Positions 17,315 to 26,241 of a stretch of DNA of 56,355 bases are shown here, in pieces. This DNA comes from Spirochaetales bacterium (lineage in GTDB: Bacteria > Spirochaetota > Spirochaetia > SZUA-6 > RPPD01): NCBI GenBank assembly GCA_016930675.1, contig JAFGGG010000017.1, positions 1 through 56,355 on the forward strand, written 5' to 3'. The notes beneath the pieces were generated by a model. The model had not been told where the DNA came from. It saw nothing but the letters and a program-made list of their open reading frames with translations, and ran no database searches. A program made the translations under genes and the position numbers. Positions within the stretch are counted from its first letter, which is position 1. The number at the start of each line of letters is the position of its first letter.

Positions 17315-18078
17315 TTCCGGGTAACCTGTTCTTCCTCCTTTACCAGGCTTAATCTGCTTTTCATATGACGGAAAACAAGTTCAATATCCCATCCCTCTAA
17401 AAATATCCGTCTGTTTATGTAAAGCGCGAACCCGCCCGCCACATAAAATGGTTCGATAATGGACAAGGAAAGGTAATATAAAAATACTTGCAGGCAGTAT
17501 TTCCAAAACTCGGTTTGCCTGAAAATATCGGCCGGAACTATGATGCTGGTCATAAACAGGATATACAGAAAAAAGTACCAGCTTAAAAACAAGCCGACTT
17601 CAAAGACCAGACAGACTACTGTTAATAAAGCCGCCCATCCCCTGACAGTTTTACTTAAGACCGCTATTCTTTTTGTTCTCTGCTTGAATTTTAATCCCTC
17701 CAAACGCTTGGCGGGCATTAACAATGAACGCCAGGGTGAAAAACGCAAGATAGTTAGATCAAACAGCAGGTTGTTAAAAACAAAACCGGGCAATTGCTTG
17801 ATGGCTTGTTTAAAACGGGGTGTTTCTCCAAAAAATATACGACTTGAAAAATACAACGGGAACCGGTCAAAAAAAGGCTTTAACCACCATAAAATGAGGA
17901 TCGGTATCCAGCTATACCCTTGAAAAATAACACAGAGCGCAATCATTATCGGGAATGTCACTACAAGCCAGGCAATATAGATGGGTCTGTAAAATTTTCT
18001 AATTAAGATAATACCCAGATCCATGGCTTCCCATTTGCTGCGATTGCGGATATCAACTGTTATTTTGTTAAGATTCAT
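17311..18078 (-). CDS. Multi-pass membrane protein of the MoxR island
   Basis: 255 residues with four or five hydrophobic helices (about 30-70, 95-115, 150-185 and 190-230) and many aromatic and basic residues in loops. The phrase P-F-Y-V-A-G-G-F-A-L-Y-I-N-R-R near 215, followed by L-E-G-W-D-I-E-L, is typical of the unnamed membrane protein that precedes DUF4129 in such islands. No enzymatic motif is visible. It sits 12 nt downstream of the SpoIIM-like gene. Confidence 0.65.
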   Translation of the reverse strand: MNLNKITVDIRNRSKWEAMDLGIILIRKFYRPIYIAWLVVTFPIMIALCVIFQGYSWIPILILWWLKPFFDRFPLYFSSRIFFGETPRFKQAIKQLPGFVFNNLLFDLTILRFSPWRSLLMPAKRLEGLKFKQRTKRIAVLSKTVRGWAALLTVVCLVFEVGLFLSWYFFLYILFMTSIIVPADIFRQTEFWKYCLQVFLYYLSLSIIEPFYVAGGFALYINRRIFLEGWDIELVFRHMKSRLSLVKEEEQVTRK

Positions 18079-18090
18079 ATGTGCTTTCTA

Positions 18091-19071
18091 TTAATCCTCA
18101 ATATATGCGCTTACATACCGCTTTTTACGTCCTGCGAAAATAAAATACATAAATAATAATACCCACAGGCCGGCGCCCGCAATGTATTTAAAGGTTGAAT
18201 CCATAGGATAAGCAGACCAGAAAGCTTCTATTATAGCGGCCAAGAATGTCATAAGCACACTGCCGTATACAATAGGGATGGCTCGATATGCTGCGCGTTT
18301 AAAGGCTTGTTTTCTGGAATACCTGCCTGGTGAAATAAGAGACCAGCCCAGTCTGAAACCGGCTACAGCCACGAATATGACAGCGGTCAACTCAAAGGCG
18401 CTGTGACCGCTTACAAACGGAAAAAAAGTTTCGGAAAAACCGATATTAACGATATGCGCGGCAATCGCGCCGATATATACACTGTTAAACATCAATATAA
18501 ACAGACTACCGAAGCCCAAAAGGGCTCCGCCCGCGAAAGTTCTGAAATTAATTGAGATATTATTATACACATAAAAACCGAACATCTCCGCATCGCTTTC
18601 ATCCCCTCTTGGGCGATGGAATGTTTCGGCATCGGGATCATAAATAGTTTCCACCGTATCTACGGTCCGTGTGTCAATGAAACTGTAAATCGATTCGGGA
18701 TGAGCTCGTATATAAAGAAAAACACCGCATAGAGAGCCGAAAAAAAGAACAGCGGAAATAATTACAAGTCGTATTTCTTTCCTTACTGCATGGGGAAAGC
18801 CCCATATTATAAATTGAGCGAGCTCTTTAAAAGTAAATTTAGCCGGTTTGTAAAGCAGTTGATGACCGCGAACAGCAAGCTTGTTAAGGCGTTCTATAAG
18901 TTGCGAATTAAAATTTTGAGCGCGGGCAATATTCAAATCGTGACAAATTCTTCGATAAAGCAGAGGAAACTCTTTTGCTTTAACATGTTTCCTTTTACTC
19001 AGCTGAGCGAGTAATTCCTCGAAGCTTTGCCATTGTTTTTCTCTTTGCCGCTTAAATGTATCCTGTTTCAT
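18091..19071 (-). CDS. SpoIIM-like (DUF95) membrane protein
   Basis: 326 residues. The cytoplasmic N-terminus begins W-Q-S-F-E-E-L-L, the usual DUF95 opening, with a run of helices up to residue 90. Five or six membrane helices follow. N-N-I-S-I-N-F-R-T-F-A-G-G near 175 and F-V-S-G-H-S-A-F-E-L-T-A-V near 222 are the family signatures. It is related to sporulation protein SpoIIM but occurs widely in non-sporulating bacteria next to RDD and MoxR genes. I see no other sporulation gene. It overlaps the RDD gene by 4 nt. Confidence 0.87.
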   Translation of the reverse strand: MKQDTFKRQREKQWQSFEELLAQLSKRKHVKAKEFPLLYRRICHDLNIARAQNFNSQLIERLNKLAVRGHQLLYKPAKFTFKELAQFIIWGFPHAVRKEIRLVIISAVLFFGSLCGVFLYIRAHPESIYSFIDTRTVDTVETIYDPDAETFHRPRGDESDAEMFGFYVYNNISINFRTFAGGALLGFGSLFILMFNSVYIGAIAAHIVNIGFSETFFPFVSGHSAFELTAVIFVAVAGFRLGWSLISPGRYSRKQAFKRAAYRAIPIVYGSVLMTFLAAIIEAFWSAYPMDSTFKYIAGAGLWVLLFMYFIFAGRKKRYVSAYIED

Positions 19072-19853
19072 ATTGTTTTCTTTTTCATAACAGTAGAATC
19101 AGTATGCCCGACCAGAAAAGAAGCCACGGAAATAACGGATAGCAGCGGATCTTTTGCGCTTATTGGTCTTTGGTCGACAAGAGGAGCAATGAGTGTTGAC
19201 AGTTCTCTGGCTCTGTCTTTACCCAGAATATTCAGTCGCCCGGCAAAACTCACAATTGCTTTTTGTTCATTAATGGTGAGCGGTGTTGCCGCCGGTACCG
19301 GAGGGGAAGATAATCTTGATTTCCAATCCGCAGCTAAATAGAAATTATAAGCTTCTTTATAATAGACCACTAGAGTGCCGGCAGCCAGATCTCCCAGCCG
19401 TCTAAAGCCTTTTGTACAAAGCATGGCAACCAGACCGACAATGCAGGAATATAAAAAGCAATCCGCCGCGCGCAGCAAATTTCTAAGCATCGAAGCATTC
19501 CAGCCCAAGGGAGTTCCATTGGTCATTACAACCTGAATCCCAAAAACCATCTTGCCCGGTGTTTTTCCCTTGTTAAGCACTTCAAAAACAACAGGATAAA
19601 ACCATTCCAGGAAAAAAAATATGATTAATAAAATCCAGACGCCTGAAATCCTTAATATGACAAAAAAAGTGGAAATAAATATAAAAACAACATAGCGAAT
19701 TATCAAATCAATAACATATGCCAAAAAACGAATAAAGGGGCCCGCTGCAGATAAGGTAAGCTTTACTCCCTCCGGTGTTTCGACTTCACTAAGGGTGTCG
19801 ATTGGTGTTGTAACGGTTTTCAGCTTACTATTGAGAGGACTTGTGTGCTGCAT
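19068..19853 (-). CDS. RDD family membrane protein
   Basis: 261 residues. The RDD module spans three helices between about residues 35 and 160: R-F-L-A-Y-V-I-D-L-I begins it, G-K-T-P-G-K-M-V-F-G-I-Q-V-V is in the middle, and R-N-L-L-R-A-A-D-C closes it. The cytoplasmic C-terminus of about 90 residues is helical. RDD proteins are proposed transporters or membrane scaffolds, and pairing with SpoIIM and MoxR is common. It lies 12 nt after the first gene of the island. Confidence 0.88.
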   Translation of the reverse strand: MQHTSPLNSKLKTVTTPIDTLSEVETPEGVKLTLSAAGPFIRFLAYVIDLIIRYVVFIFISTFFVILRISGVWILLIIFFFLEWFYPVVFEVLNKGKTPGKMVFGIQVVMTNGTPLGWNASMLRNLLRAADCFLYSCIVGLVAMLCTKGFRRLGDLAAGTLVVYYKEAYNFYLAADWKSRLSSPPVPAATPLTINEQKAIVSFAGRLNILGKDRARELSTLIAPLVDQRPISAKDPLLSVISVASFLVGHTDSTVMKKKTI

Positions 19854-19865
19854 CTGATATGTACT

Positions 19866-20387
19866 TTAAAAAGCGCTGCTCATACTCGCAATGGAAATAA
19901 TAATGCCGACAACTATAGCGAGTACCAGAAAAGCTAACCCGACAATTGTCAAAATACCCACATATTTCCAAAATGATTTCTGATGCCCAAGAGCTTCTTC
20001 AATTGATGCCGTGAGTCCGGTGGTTAAAAGACCTTTAATGGAATTAGCATAGCGGAATAAAAACACGATAATCGGTATATACACACCGGCGAAAATGATA
20101 TAGAGAAGCCCTGAAATAATAAATATGGGCATGCCTCTGCTTTGCAGCTCACGGTAGGCGGGATTGTTTGCACCGACCATGGCTCCGCCCGCCAGCATAC
20201 CCAATCCCGCAAGCACCATGAAGGCGCAGCCTACAATAAACACTATGGCTAAAAAAAGCACCCAGGGTCTGGTATTTTTAAGATGCTCTAGCATAAGGGG
20301 AGTGTATTTTTCGCCTTCCGGTATGGTTATTTCGGGTTTGGATGGTTCCGATTGGGGAGCCTTATAAGGATTACTCTTATCGCTCAT
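19866..20387 (-). CDS. DUF5362-like four-helix membrane protein
   Basis: 173 residues. A polar, Pro-rich N-terminus carries N-P-Y-K-A-P, then L-E-H-L-K-N-T-R-P-W-V-L-F-L leads into four hydrophobic helices. The L-x-x-T-R-P-W motif followed by four helices fits DUF5362-type proteins. First gene of the MoxR island. I chose ATG 20387 over 20399 because GGAGGAAATT stands immediately before it, with the upstream ATG lying just in front of that Shine-Dalgarno. Function unknown. Confidence 0.65.
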   Translation of the reverse strand: MSDKSNPYKAPQSEPSKPEITIPEGEKYTPLMLEHLKNTRPWVLFLAIVFIVGCAFMVLAGLGMLAGGAMVGANNPAYRELQSRGMPIFIISGLLYIIFAGVYIPIIVFLFRYANSIKGLLTTGLTASIEEALGHQKSFWKYVGILTIVGLAFLVLAIVVGIIISIASMSSAF

Positions 20388-20436
20388 AATTTCCTCCATA
20401 AAAAACTATTTAATAAGCAAATACCTGTAATTAAAA

Positions 20437-20465
20437 AAGGTAGTTTAAATATCTTATAGTGTCAA
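20437..20465 (-). promoter_or_regulatory. Weak candidate promoter for the MoxR island
   Basis: TTGACA (20465-20460), 17 nt, TACCTT (20442-20437) on the minus strand. The -35 is perfect and the -10 poor. A short inverted repeat, TAAAGC with GCTTTA, sits at 20476-20492 after the kinase gene without a T-run. Confidence 0.3.
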
Positions 20466-20510
20466 TATACAACCCGTAAAGCTCATGGCTTTAGGAGGAG
20501 CAACGAGTAC

Positions 20511-22418
20511 TCAATGCACTTTATATTCGGTAACGGGAATAATCTCCGCGAGCATTGCGTAAAAGCCCAAGCGTGTCTCGAGCTTTGTTTTTACCTTATC
20601 CGCCAAAACCACGGCGCCGATAAATTTTGTTTTTGTATGAAGCGGACAAATAAGGATATACATTTTCTTTTCTTTAATAATACTTGGTTTATCGATTTTT
20701 TCAGCAGTCTCCAATATTCTTTGATCTGCTGAGGATTCTAATTTGCAGCGTGTTCCCTTCAGCTCCCTTTCAGCCTGGTTTTTAATCTTTTTCTCTTTTT
20801 TCGAGAGCAGCAGATAATTATTATCGGTTTCAGCAAGCGGAATTATTCTTTTTAAAAGCTCTATTAAATCATATTTCCTGGTTGTATGCAGCAATTTTGT
20901 GGTTAGATTATGAATGATAAAAAGTTCTTGTCTTTCTTTTTCCAGAGTTTTGAATACGTCCAGCAATTTATTCTTATCAAAGGGAAAGCTTAAATCCGCT
21001 TCCGCCTCTTCTCTATCGGTGATGAGTGATTTAGGATCTACAAGCTTATATTTTATATACGTATTTTCAATATCTTGTAGAGAAAGAAAATCATAATAGA
21101 GCATTTCCATTTTTTTATCCGGTTTTTTTGTTTTAACCAGTTTTCCTGTAAATCTCTTATGCACCCACTTTTTCAGTTCGTCCTGTGTTATTTCTTCAAT
21201 TTTATATTTTTTTTCATTCTTTTCCGCTTCATTCTCGGAAGCCCATAATTTCAGCAACTCACGAATATTGTGTAAGGTCTGCAGGCGCTTGTCGGGTTTG
21301 GGTTCCAAAGCCCTGCCTACCAACTGGGCCAACTCATAGGGTATTTTCGGATCTCGCTCTGTTATGGATTTATAGTCGGCTTTCAATTTGTGTGCCGTAA
21401 TGTGCTCAGCGTTTGTGCCGGAAAAAGGATATTTGTTTGTTATTAATTTATAGCAAATTATCCCAAAAGAATAAATGTCCGTAAGTATTTCTATATTCGT
21501 TTTCTTTATCTGTTCCGGAGACATATAATGGATATTATAAAAATCAGGATGAGTAAGACCGAAATCACTTATCATCACTACACCGTTCTCATCAATAAAA
21601 ATATTTTCGGGTCTTAAGTCTTTGTGGACTATATTTTGTTTATGCGCAATGGTTAATCCGTCGGCCAGCTGTAAAATTATTTCCACCGCTATCCGAAACG
21701 GAATGGTGTGCCCGCTTTCCGTTATTTTAACAAGACTTATTCCATCTTGCGCATTATAAATAATGAAATATGTTCCATAAGCATTAATTATATCTATGGG
21801 CGTAATTATATGTTTATTATGCAGGTGGGCATTCGCTTTTACGATACCTGCCAGTCGTTTTTCGTAACGGGCATCCTGAGTGAATTGATAGGGAAGCATC
21901 TTAATATGAACCGGAATTTTTAAAATACTGTGTTCCCCTAAAAATATAACGCCATTATCGCTTTGTTCAATTTCATGTAAGATTGTATAATTACCTATCG
22001 ACTTTTCCCTTCCGGCGAGCCCGGAACTCCTTAAGCGCTCAGCAGTGATATTGGTCAGTACCGTACGCAGCATGATATGGGCTTCGATACACTTACAGAA
22101 ATCTCTCCTATCGAAATATATTACCTCTACCGTATTGGAAACCGGTACCGCATGCACAACCTGTGATCTGTCCTCTATAATCGCCATCTCCCCAAAAAAA
22201 CCGCCCCGCTCCAATACATATTCCAGTTTGGAAGAATAGATCACCTTAATCTTGCCGGATATAATAAAATATATATTGGAATTCGGCTCTCCGCTTTGAA
22301 TTATAAGTTCGGGTTTGTTTATTTTCTTATCAACAGCGTACTGAGCTAATGTGTTCAGTACTTTTTTTGGCAGATACTCAAACAGAGGAATTGATTTCAA
22401 TGTCTTTTCTATATTCAT
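20511..22418 (-). CDS. Cyclic-nucleotide-binding / atypical Ser-Thr kinase / GAF-like protein
   Basis: 635 residues, predicted cytoplasmic. Residues 1-130 form a CRP-type cyclic-nucleotide-binding domain with F-F-G-E-M-A-I-I-E-D-R-S as phosphate-binding cassette (R84 kept, the following Ala replaced by Gln). Residues 142-395 are an eukaryote-like kinase: Lys173 in V-H-I-K, H-K-D at 265-267 instead of H-R-D, D-F-G at 285-287, M-S-P-E-Q at 299-303 and T-D-I-Y-S-F-G near 313. The glycine loop is degenerate, the catalytic-loop Lys is Arg (D-L-R-P-E-N), and the activation segment is very short. A linker leads to a GAF-like end from about 500, with I-L-I-C-P-L-H and I-G-A-V-V-L-A-D-K. Its ATG overlaps the pelG stop (ATGA), so it belongs to the Pel operon. 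I infer a regulator of Pel-like secretion; the ligand is unknown. Confidence 0.8.
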   Translation of the reverse strand: MNIEKTLKSIPLFEYLPKKVLNTLAQYAVDKKINKPELIIQSGEPNSNIYFIISGKIKVIYSSKLEYVLERGGFFGEMAIIEDRSQVVHAVPVSNTVEVIYFDRRDFCKCIEAHIMLRTVLTNITAERLRSSGLAGREKSIGNYTILHEIEQSDNGVIFLGEHSILKIPVHIKMLPYQFTQDARYEKRLAGIVKANAHLHNKHIITPIDIINAYGTYFIIYNAQDGISLVKITESGHTIPFRIAVEIILQLADGLTIAHKQNIVHKDLRPENIFIDENGVVMISDFGLTHPDFYNIHYMSPEQIKKTNIEILTDIYSFGIICYKLITNKYPFSGTNAEHITAHKLKADYKSITERDPKIPYELAQLVGRALEPKPDKRLQTLHNIRELLKLWASENEAEKNEKKYKIEEITQDELKKWVHKRFTGKLVKTKKPDKKMEMLYYDFLSLQDIENTYIKYKLVDPKSLITDREEAEADLSFPFDKNKLLDVFKTLEKERQELFIIHNLTTKLLHTTRKYDLIELLKRIIPLAETDNNYLLLSKKEKKIKNQAERELKGTRCKLESSADQRILETAEKIDKPSIIKEKKMYILICPLHTKTKFIGAVVLADKVKTKLETRLGFYAMLAEIIPVTEYKVH

Positions 22419-23830
22419 ACACGTTTCCCGTTTTTAATAAGATAATTACCAATCCTTTTTCCTTTGATGATTTTGGCTTTATAAGCAATTGGCGGATTTT
22501 TAAATACTATATATATCAAATTTTTTATAGTATAAACAAGAATAATCAAAGCTGCCAATAAAACAATCAGGCAGGTGAAGGAAAATCCGTACGTAGTATA
22601 CCTTTGATCCAGATGTGAAGCGATATATGAAGTGATCATATTAATAACAAGAAATAACAATGATAAAAACAAAACGGATCCTTTAAAATCCCAATTGAGC
22701 AAAATAGTAACAATAAAAGAAAAAAGCACAAAACAGGCTACACCCCACAACGCAGTTCTAAAAAGGATTACGTTTTCCAAGGGGAGCTTAAAAAGAGAAA
22801 AAATCTGGGTGGCCAGATAGTTAACACTAAAAACTGTGGTTACCTGGATTTTTAAAATATTGAAAAATGCTTTTAATATATATTCCGTCAGCTCCCGCTG
22901 ATTATTTTCAATTATATTAAGCTGTGATCCCAGGTTGATTGATTCATATAGTTTTTTACTTTTAACATGAATTCTTTTTTCAACGTTCAGCACAAAATAG
23001 ATAACGGGAGGTATCGCGGTTAAAAAAGCCATGGCAACGGAAGTTTCATATGCGGAAAAACTGACAAATACATGTGCATATATTTTACTTAGATCTGAAC
23101 TCCAAATTACGATCTTATCTATAAAAATACCCAGAATCACTATTAATCCGAATATCAGATAATAAGGTTTTTGTTTCACAAACGAAAAAAAATCGAGTTT
23201 AACAGTATATGTTATTTTAATCTTCTCGGACACTAAGTACCACAATATGAAAAAAACCGCTCCGATCCCCAGATTCAGTACATTAATTAATCCGATTTCT
23301 CCGGCGAAAAGCTCAACACCCGTTCCCACAAGAAGTATCCCTATGATGGCTATAAAATAACAGGCAGCGATAAGCAGAAACTGTCGTGAAATGCTTAAAA
23401 ACAACAGCAGCAGCCAGTTTAAGGATAAAAGAATAAAGAGGATAATCACCGATAAGTTAAACACAACGGAAGCATCGGAAAAAAACATAAAAACAACGGC
23501 ACCTATAACAGCAAGTGTAAAAATTGAGATTATGAGGATGAGAAATATTCCACTTCTGTCCACATTCGACAAAATCTTTAGTTTTTCATTTAAAAAGCGG
23601 ATAAAAACAAAATAAAAGGGTGCTGTAATAAAAAGAGATCCCAATAATGCGTAAAAGAGTGTTATCCTCGTAAAACCGTGTGTTATATCATCCGGCAGTA
23701 GAAAACAAATAATACCCAAAAAAGAATAACACATAAAGATAATCAGCCAGGGGTTGTAAGAACTAACCCGTGAATTGAAGTGTTCCGTTTTCAAATCCAT
23801 TGCATGCGGTTGAAGCTTATGGTCACTCAT
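22415..23830 (-). CDS. pelG: PelG-like exopolysaccharide membrane transporter
   Basis: 471 residues with about 12 membrane helices. It is recognised as PelG-like from the central block: I-F-I-D-K-I-V-I-W near residue 235, then Y-E-T-S-V-A-M-A-F-L-T-A-I-P-P near 262, followed by a V-E-K-R helix leading to L-Y-E-S-I-N-L-G-S-Q-L. These correspond in order to the W-I-D-K, A-Y-L-x-I-I-P and V-E-T-x-F segments of PelG, a polysaccharide-transporter-superfamily protein that works with PelD, PelE and PelF at the inner membrane. It is 28 nt downstream of pelF and overlaps the kinase gene by 4 nt. The gene is AT-rich compared with fumC nearby. Confidence 0.78.
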   Translation of the reverse strand: MSDHKLQPHAMDLKTEHFNSRVSSYNPWLIIFMCYSFLGIICFLLPDDITHGFTRITLFYALLGSLFITAPFYFVFIRFLNEKLKILSNVDRSGIFLILIISIFTLAVIGAVVFMFFSDASVVFNLSVIILFILLSLNWLLLLFLSISRQFLLIAACYFIAIIGILLVGTGVELFAGEIGLINVLNLGIGAVFFILWYLVSEKIKITYTVKLDFFSFVKQKPYYLIFGLIVILGIFIDKIVIWSSDLSKIYAHVFVSFSAYETSVAMAFLTAIPPVIYFVLNVEKRIHVKSKKLYESINLGSQLNIIENNQRELTEYILKAFFNILKIQVTTVFSVNYLATQIFSLFKLPLENVILFRTALWGVACFVLFSFIVTILLNWDFKGSVLFLSLLFLVINMITSYIASHLDQRYTTYGFSFTCLIVLLAALIILVYTIKNLIYIVFKNPPIAYKAKIIKGKRIGNYLIKNGKRV

Positions 23831-23858
23831 CTTTTATTCTTTTACAGATTCCCTTTCT

Positions 23859-25340
23859 CTATAGATAATCTTGATAGGTTTTTAAATATTTTTTAAAATT
23901 TGTTTCTCTGGAATAGTGATTCTCAATTCTTTTCTTGCCCACCTTTCCCATCGACGCTTTTAACTTCTTATCTTTAAGTATCTCCAAAACCGCGAGCGCT
24001 ATCTGCTCCGGATTTCCGATATCCGTTAAAAAGCCGCATTCACCAAGACCGGTGTCATCTGTTCCGTCTCCATGAATCAATTCGGCATGCACTCCCCGGT
24101 TGGTAGCCACTAAAGGAATGCCCGAACTCATGGCCTCCAGCAAAAAATTGTAATGCCCCTTATCCAAACTGGTTGAGACAAGTACATCAATTTCATTCCA
24201 CAGCTCTTCAGGCCGATAATCATTGATTATTTCCATTCTAAGCGCTAAATCCAGATTATTTCTTAGATATTTACATTCAAGCAGGTATGTTTCATCCGAC
24301 TGTTCCAGGCCGAAAATTTTAAAATCCACATTCTCTTTTTCCGCTGCAACAATATTACATGCCCGGATAAAGGTTTTAATATCATCTTCAGGTATAAAGC
24401 GGCCGATAAGTCCGACCAGGAAACGTTTTGTTTTTTGCGTACCGGTTTTATTCTTTTTTGGGGTTTCGCTGAATTTTATCCCGGCCTGAATTTGAACCAT
24501 TTTCGGCATAACCTCCCGCAGATCATCCCTTTCTTCTCTTTGCTGCTCCGCAAACTGTGTAATCAGCATATCGGTACAGGAGTAACCTAAATATTCAACT
24601 GAATCACAGGTTGCAGCATACAGATCATGCAATACTGCCAGTGATGGTGGATCCATAGACGACAGCAACATCTGATTATAAGCCAAATAATTGGATTTAA
24701 CATCCATAAACGTTGCAATAGCGTCAGTATCACGCTCATCCAGAATAAAAGGGGTACAATATTTTCGTTTGGCGATAAAGGCTGCCCATACCGTATATAA
24801 ACTGGGAAAAACATGATAGAGCTTTGCCCGCGGAATATGTGCGTTCATCAATTGGAACAAAGACCCCTGTGTGCTGTAAAATATTTTATAATAATTCACA
24901 AAAGGTATGTGCAGTTCTTTAATCCGATAATCCTCTATTATAAGATTCCACATCTGCTTTGAAAAGATAATATCCTTGGTACTTAGTACTCTTTTTTCAT
25001 CAACTGCCAAACCGTCGATCATCTGCTCTAAAAAGTTTTTTTTCTCAACAAGCGGTGCTCTATAAAACTGGTTAATGGTTTTCCACATTTCATAGAAATA
25101 CTTTTTTTGCGGAGCAGGATTTTTACAGACTATTGAATTATCCAAACAAATATTTATGAATGTATTCAGATTACCGGGATAGGATGTAATCACAACATCA
25201 GAGGAAATTGGTTTTGGAGTAATAAATACCACCGCGAATCGTAATTCATTCAAAGTAGTAATAAGATCTGTTACATAACGCGGCAGCTCAATAGGCTTCC
25301 GGATATCTATACTTTCAACGATAATACATACATCATCCAT
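23859..25340 (-). CDS. pelF: PelF-like GT4 glycosyltransferase with altered active site
   Basis: 493 residues, a GT-B fold glycosyltransferase of the PelF branch. The PelF-type N-terminal lobe includes H-V-F-P-S-L-Y near 176 and a strand ending F-I-L-D-E-R-D where PelF has T-E-H-G. The C-terminal lobe has L-I-G-R-F-I-P-E-D-D-I-K-T-F-I-R-A (311-327) and L-L-E-A-M-S-S-G-I-P-L-V-A-T (400-413). The Arg of the R-x4-K donor-binding motif is kept (R314), but the Lys is Asp319. The first Glu of E-x7-E is Lys394, with E402 kept. In PelF this enzyme polymerises UDP-GlcNAc/GalNAc-type sugars; here activity may be altered or lost. It overlaps pelE by 8 nt. Confidence 0.8.
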   Translation of the reverse strand: MDDVCIIVESIDIRKPIELPRYVTDLITTLNELRFAVVFITPKPISSDVVITSYPGNLNTFINICLDNSIVCKNPAPQKKYFYEMWKTINQFYRAPLVEKKNFLEQMIDGLAVDEKRVLSTKDIIFSKQMWNLIIEDYRIKELHIPFVNYYKIFYSTQGSLFQLMNAHIPRAKLYHVFPSLYTVWAAFIAKRKYCTPFILDERDTDAIATFMDVKSNYLAYNQMLLSSMDPPSLAVLHDLYAATCDSVEYLGYSCTDMLITQFAEQQREERDDLREVMPKMVQIQAGIKFSETPKKNKTGTQKTKRFLVGLIGRFIPEDDIKTFIRACNIVAAEKENVDFKIFGLEQSDETYLLECKYLRNNLDLALRMEIINDYRPEELWNEIDVLVSTSLDKGHYNFLLEAMSSGIPLVATNRGVHAELIHGDGTDDTGLGECGFLTDIGNPEQIALAVLEILKDKKLKASMGKVGKKRIENHYSRETNFKKYLKTYQDYL

Positions 25341-26238
25341 TTACTGTCCACATCTCCGTAAAAAACTGTAAATCTTCAGGCTTTTTTACCAGGTTTTTCG
25401 TATTTTTTGCCAGATCGATAATGCTTTTATAATCCCTCTTCCGATAATAGCATGCCGCCAGACGCACAACCGCCTGCTCATGTACCTGGTCTTTAGCGAG
25501 TATTTTTTTACAGAGTTTCATACAGTCCCTATATTCACCCAGCAAAAAATGTGTTTCCATTAAACCTGATAATATTTTAACATCCTCGGCATTATCCTTT
25601 ACAAGCTCCTTTAAATACTTTTTAGCAGACTCAAGAGATCGCTGTTTCAGAGTTTTCTCTGTTTCAATAGTTGTAGCATACTCAACTAAAAAATCCGCGT
25701 GTTCTGCAAGCTTATCATTGTTTTCAGGATTCTTTGCCTTTTCATCTTCGATAGTTTTAATTTCATCCTGGTATTTTTTTAAAAGCTCTTCATATCTGGT
25801 TCCGCTATAATAATTATAAGCCAGCACGCGATTATGTTCCGGCACATAATCATAACGGATTTTTTTTACATGCACATTCAGCAAATCCGTAACAGACTCG
25901 CTTTCAAATAAAAAGTTTTCCTCCCCTGAATCTTTATCCATTTCTTCTTGAGCCTTTTCCCGGATTATGCTCTTAAGCGTTCGCGCTTTACTTACTATAA
26001 ATATCTGGAATAAAATGCCAAGCATACCATATATTGGAAGCAGTAAAGACAACAAAAAGCACACTTCTCGAATCAATTTTACCTTTTTTAAAAGCGGTTC
26101 TATCCCCCGTGTAAACAGATATACGGCTCCGATGTGGATAAGGATACTGATAATAACAGGTACCCGAAATAAATCGTATAACAGAAGCGACAATAAGGCT
26201 AAGAGTTCAAGACCGATGCCGGCAAGGATTAATTGCAT
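25333..26238 (-). CDS. pelE: PelE-like membrane/TPR protein
   Basis: 301 residues. Three hydrophobic helices lie within residues 1-85, then a charged coiled linker and a helical-repeat region from about 165 with tetratricopeptide-like pairs (L-L-G-E-Y-R-D-C-M-K-L and Y-Y-R-K-R-D-Y-K-S-I-I-D-L-A). PelE of Pel systems has the same plan, membrane helices followed by TPRs that contact PelD, and the gene sits in the same order between pelD and pelF. Sequence identity to known PelE is not apparent by eye, so the call rests on architecture and synteny. It starts 3 nt after pelD. Confidence 0.68.
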   Translation of the reverse strand: MQLILAGIGLELLALLSLLLYDLFRVPVIISILIHIGAVYLFTRGIEPLLKKVKLIREVCFLLSLLLPIYGMLGILFQIFIVSKARTLKSIIREKAQEEMDKDSGEENFLFESESVTDLLNVHVKKIRYDYVPEHNRVLAYNYYSGTRYEELLKKYQDEIKTIEDEKAKNPENNDKLAEHADFLVEYATTIETEKTLKQRSLESAKKYLKELVKDNAEDVKILSGLMETHFLLGEYRDCMKLCKKILAKDQVHEQAVVRLAACYYRKRDYKSIIDLAKNTKNLVKKPEDLQFFTEMWTVNG

Positions 26239-26241
26239 GAT

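Noticed and set aside
18091..19071. SpoIIM homologue as a sign of a sporulating organism
   Set aside because: DUF95 proteins are widespread in MoxR islands of non-sporulating bacteria, and no other sporulation gene is present; the SPL-like protein is likewise of the short non-SplB type.
20517..20732. Plus-strand AGGAGGAG followed by an ATG near 20515
   Set aside because: The 72-codon frame is the antisense of the kinase-protein end and shows no protein features.
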